DNA of 19,914 nucleotides from Rickettsiaceae bacterium (GTDB lineage Bacteria > Pseudomonadota > Alphaproteobacteria > Rickettsiales > Rickettsiaceae). This document shows, piece by piece, positions 16,361 to 19,914 of the stretch. Every line of letters begins with the position of its first letter. Within the stretch, counting starts at the first letter, position 1. The notes under the pieces were generated by a model. It was not told where the DNA came from and did no database searches. It saw only the letters and a list, made by a program, of their open reading frames with translations. The stretch covers positions 1 to 19,914 of the forward strand of contig JANQTT010000041.1 of the NCBI GenBank assembly GCA_030731565.1. Direction: 5' to 3'. A program made the position numbers and the translations under genes.

Positions 16361-17203
16361 TTATAAGTTTGACTCAATTATTACCACGTATTCAATTTTG
16401 CTCAGTTGCTCCACAGGCTCAACAAATGCTGTATCATTTGCTATTTTCACAATTGTAGCCACTGGAATTCCTTTTGGGAAAATTTTTCCATCTCCTGAAG
16501 TGTAAAGAGTTTCACCAACAGATATACCATGCCCTTCTTGCAAATAAATTACCTTTAAATCGTTATCTTGCCGAGCAATGATACCTTTAACTTTTGAATT
16601 GCCGGATATAACTGGGATTCTAGAGTTATGGTCATTAATTAAAAGTACGGTGGAATAATTATCGCTGACTTCGCTTATTCTACCAATTAGTCCAGAAATT
16701 CCTCTTACAATATCATTAACTTTTACATTGTTTTTACTTCCAGATTGCAGAACGGCTGAGTTTGTAAAAGGCGTGCTAGAAACGCCGATTACTTTTGCCG
16801 TAACAAATTCTCTAGTTACATCGTTTACAACATGTAGCATTTGTTTTAATGCTCTGTTTTCTGACTGAAGATCAGAGGTAATTTGGATAGTCTTTTGTAA
16901 ATGCGCTATCTTTAACTTAAGCTTTAAATTCGTTGTTTCTAGATCTTTAAAATACGATAATCTGCTATTCATCCATTTGAACGAATTTATTGTTTCGTTA
17001 TAAAGTAAAGATCCGGCAGAAAGGGTTCTACCTGCTGTTTCAAGGATAATATTGGAAATTGGTTTAGGTAGAGAAAAGTACAATAGATAGAAAGAACTAA
17101 CTAATAAAATAATAGTGAAAAACTTGCCCACTGAATAAATAACGAATTTACTCAGTTCAAGCAAGTTGTTCCTAATTTTTACTCTATTTGCTAATATTGC
17201 CAC
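16361..17203 (-). CDS. mreC: Rod-shape protein MreC
   Basis: MreC is an inner-membrane scaffold linking cytoplasmic MreB filaments to the peptidoglycan elongation machinery in the periplasm. The 280 residues show a transmembrane helix at about 26-44, a coiled coil at about 83-116 ('ETTNLKLKLKIAHLQKTIQI...LQSENRALKQML'), then the beta-domain with 'VTAKVIGVSSTPFTNSAVLQSGSKNNVKVNDIV', 'GLIGRISEVSDNYSTVLLINDHNSRIPV' and 'LYTSGDGKIFPKGIPVATI', all typical of MreC. It begins with GTG at 17203, 5 bases after the mreB stop, with AGGA about 10 bases upstream. No mreD follows; the next gene is the pseudokinase. Confidence 0.94.
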   Translation of the reverse strand: MAILANRVKIRNNLLELSKFVIYSVGKFFTIILLVSSFYLLYFSLPKPISNIILETAGRTLSAGSLLYNETINSFKWMNSRLSYFKDLETTNLKLKLKIAHLQKTIQITSDLQSENRALKQMLHVVNDVTREFVTAKVIGVSSTPFTNSAVLQSGSKNNVKVNDIVRGISGLIGRISEVSDNYSTVLLINDHNSRIPVISGNSKVKGIIARQDNDLKVIYLQEGHGISVGETLYTSGDGKIFPKGIPVATIVKIANDTAFVEPVEQLSKIEYVVIIESNL

Positions 17204-17208
17204 TTAAA

Positions 17209-19421
<2,213 letters not shown>

Positions 19422-19494
19422 TGAATTTTGTTATTGTAGCATTTTTAATTTTCTAAAGTTTATTATTTCCAGCTGATAAAATAAAGAAGTAATT

Positions 19495-19509
19495 TTCTAA
19501 TTATTAGAA
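19495..19509. promoter_or_regulatory. Small perfect inverted repeat between divergent genes
   Basis: TTCTAAT-T-ATTAGAA lies in the 158-base gap between lptG (minus) and the VanX-like gene (plus). It could be an operator, but a 7-base arm in AT-rich DNA may be chance. I see no other convincing signal in this gap. Confidence 0.2.
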
Positions 19510-19579
19510 TATTAATTTTGCTGTAATGGTAATGAGTCTGTGCTAATTTATATATTATATAGCAAATTATAACTGTAGT

Positions 19580-19914
19580 ATGAAATTTTCTCCTTCAATA
19601 TTCTTATATTTATGCATAATTAGTGCTAATGTTTACGCTAACGAATTAAAGAGTGGTTTTGTTTATTTGAGCGATATTGATCCATCGATTTCAATTAGCC
19701 TCAAATATCATAGTGATAAAAATTTTACTGGGAAGCGGGTTAGGGGTTGTAATACAGGCCGCGCTGTCCTCACTCTTAACGCAGCTAATGCCCTAAGGAG
19801 TGTCCAGGAAGATTTACTTACATACGGCTATTCTTTGGTAGTTTATGATGCATATCGCCCAAAAAAATCCTATGATGAATTTAATGATTGGTTACAAAAT
19901 GAAAGTTCTAAAGG
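19580..19914 (+). CDS. Exported VanX-like D-Ala-D-Ala dipeptidase (M15D), 5' part, runs off the window
   Basis: From ATG 19580 the first 111 residues are visible. Residues 1-20 form a signal peptide (MKFSPSIFLYLCIISANVYA, cleavage before NEL). The mature part begins 'GFVYLSDIDPSISISLKYHSDKNFTGKRVRG', followed by 'AVLTLNAANALRSVQEDLLTYGYSLVVYDAYRPKKSYDEF', which matches VanX/DdpX peptidases; 'DAYRP' (90-94) holds the conserved arginine. The zinc-binding SxHxxGxAxD and later motifs would lie beyond base 19914, so activity cannot be judged here. Family members cleave D-Ala-D-Ala dipeptide; a periplasmic form probably recycles or trims cell-wall material. Divergent from lptG. No strong Shine-Dalgarno was found. 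Confidence 0.85.
   Translation, partial: MKFSPSIFLYLCIISANVYANELKSGFVYLSDIDPSISISLKYHSDKNFTGKRVRGCNTGRAVLTLNAANALRSVQEDLLTYGYSLVVYDAYRPKKSYDEFNDWLQNESSK

Overview
The window is AT-rich, densely coded DNA whose proteins look alphaproteobacterial, most likely from an obligate intracellular member of the Rickettsiales. Grounds: an Mrp ATPase without the CxxC pair and with the short N-terminus I remember from Rickettsia; the HflK-HflC-DegP order; alphaproteobacterial-type LptF, LptG and MreB/MreC; and intergenic palindromic repeats of the 'MLNLFQHL' type common in these genomes. The taxon is inferred from recall, not from a database search.

Layout. (1) 1-595, plus: 3' part of miaA (tRNA A37 prenyltransferase). 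(2) 623-5397, minus: one tight run read hflK > hflC > degP > trhO > atypical winged-helix response regulator. It combines membrane protein quality control, tRNA U34 hydroxylation and a regulator. (3) 5398-5473: a divergent promoter region. (4) 5474-9962, plus: mrp (Fe-S carrier type P-loop ATPase), then pheS-pheT with an ATGA overlap. (5) 9963-11174: the only sizeable non-housekeeping stretch. It holds a composite nested palindromic element (10003-10382), a separate 16-bp-arm hairpin (10416-10449), and a frameshifted remnant of a repetitive surface-type protein (10466-11040, minus) behind a very good sigma70-like promoter. (6) 11175-19421, minus: lptG > mreB > mreC > tail-anchored pseudokinase > small membrane protein > lptF > ubiD. 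This is an envelope-biogenesis cluster with both LPS-export permease subunits, the rod-shape machinery and a quinone-pathway decarboxylase. (7) 19580-19914, plus: 5' part of an exported VanX-like D-Ala-D-Ala dipeptidase, cut by the window edge.

Most genes are ordinary housekeeping genes. The parts worth a second look are the kinase-fold protein that has lost all recognisable catalytic residues and sits with a partner membrane protein between mreBC and lptF; the nested palindrome after pheT; the promoter-bearing frameshifted repeat protein; the Mrp homologue lacking its cluster-binding cysteines; and the response regulator lacking its acidic pocket. I see no rRNA, tRNA, CRISPR array, transposase or recognisable defence system.
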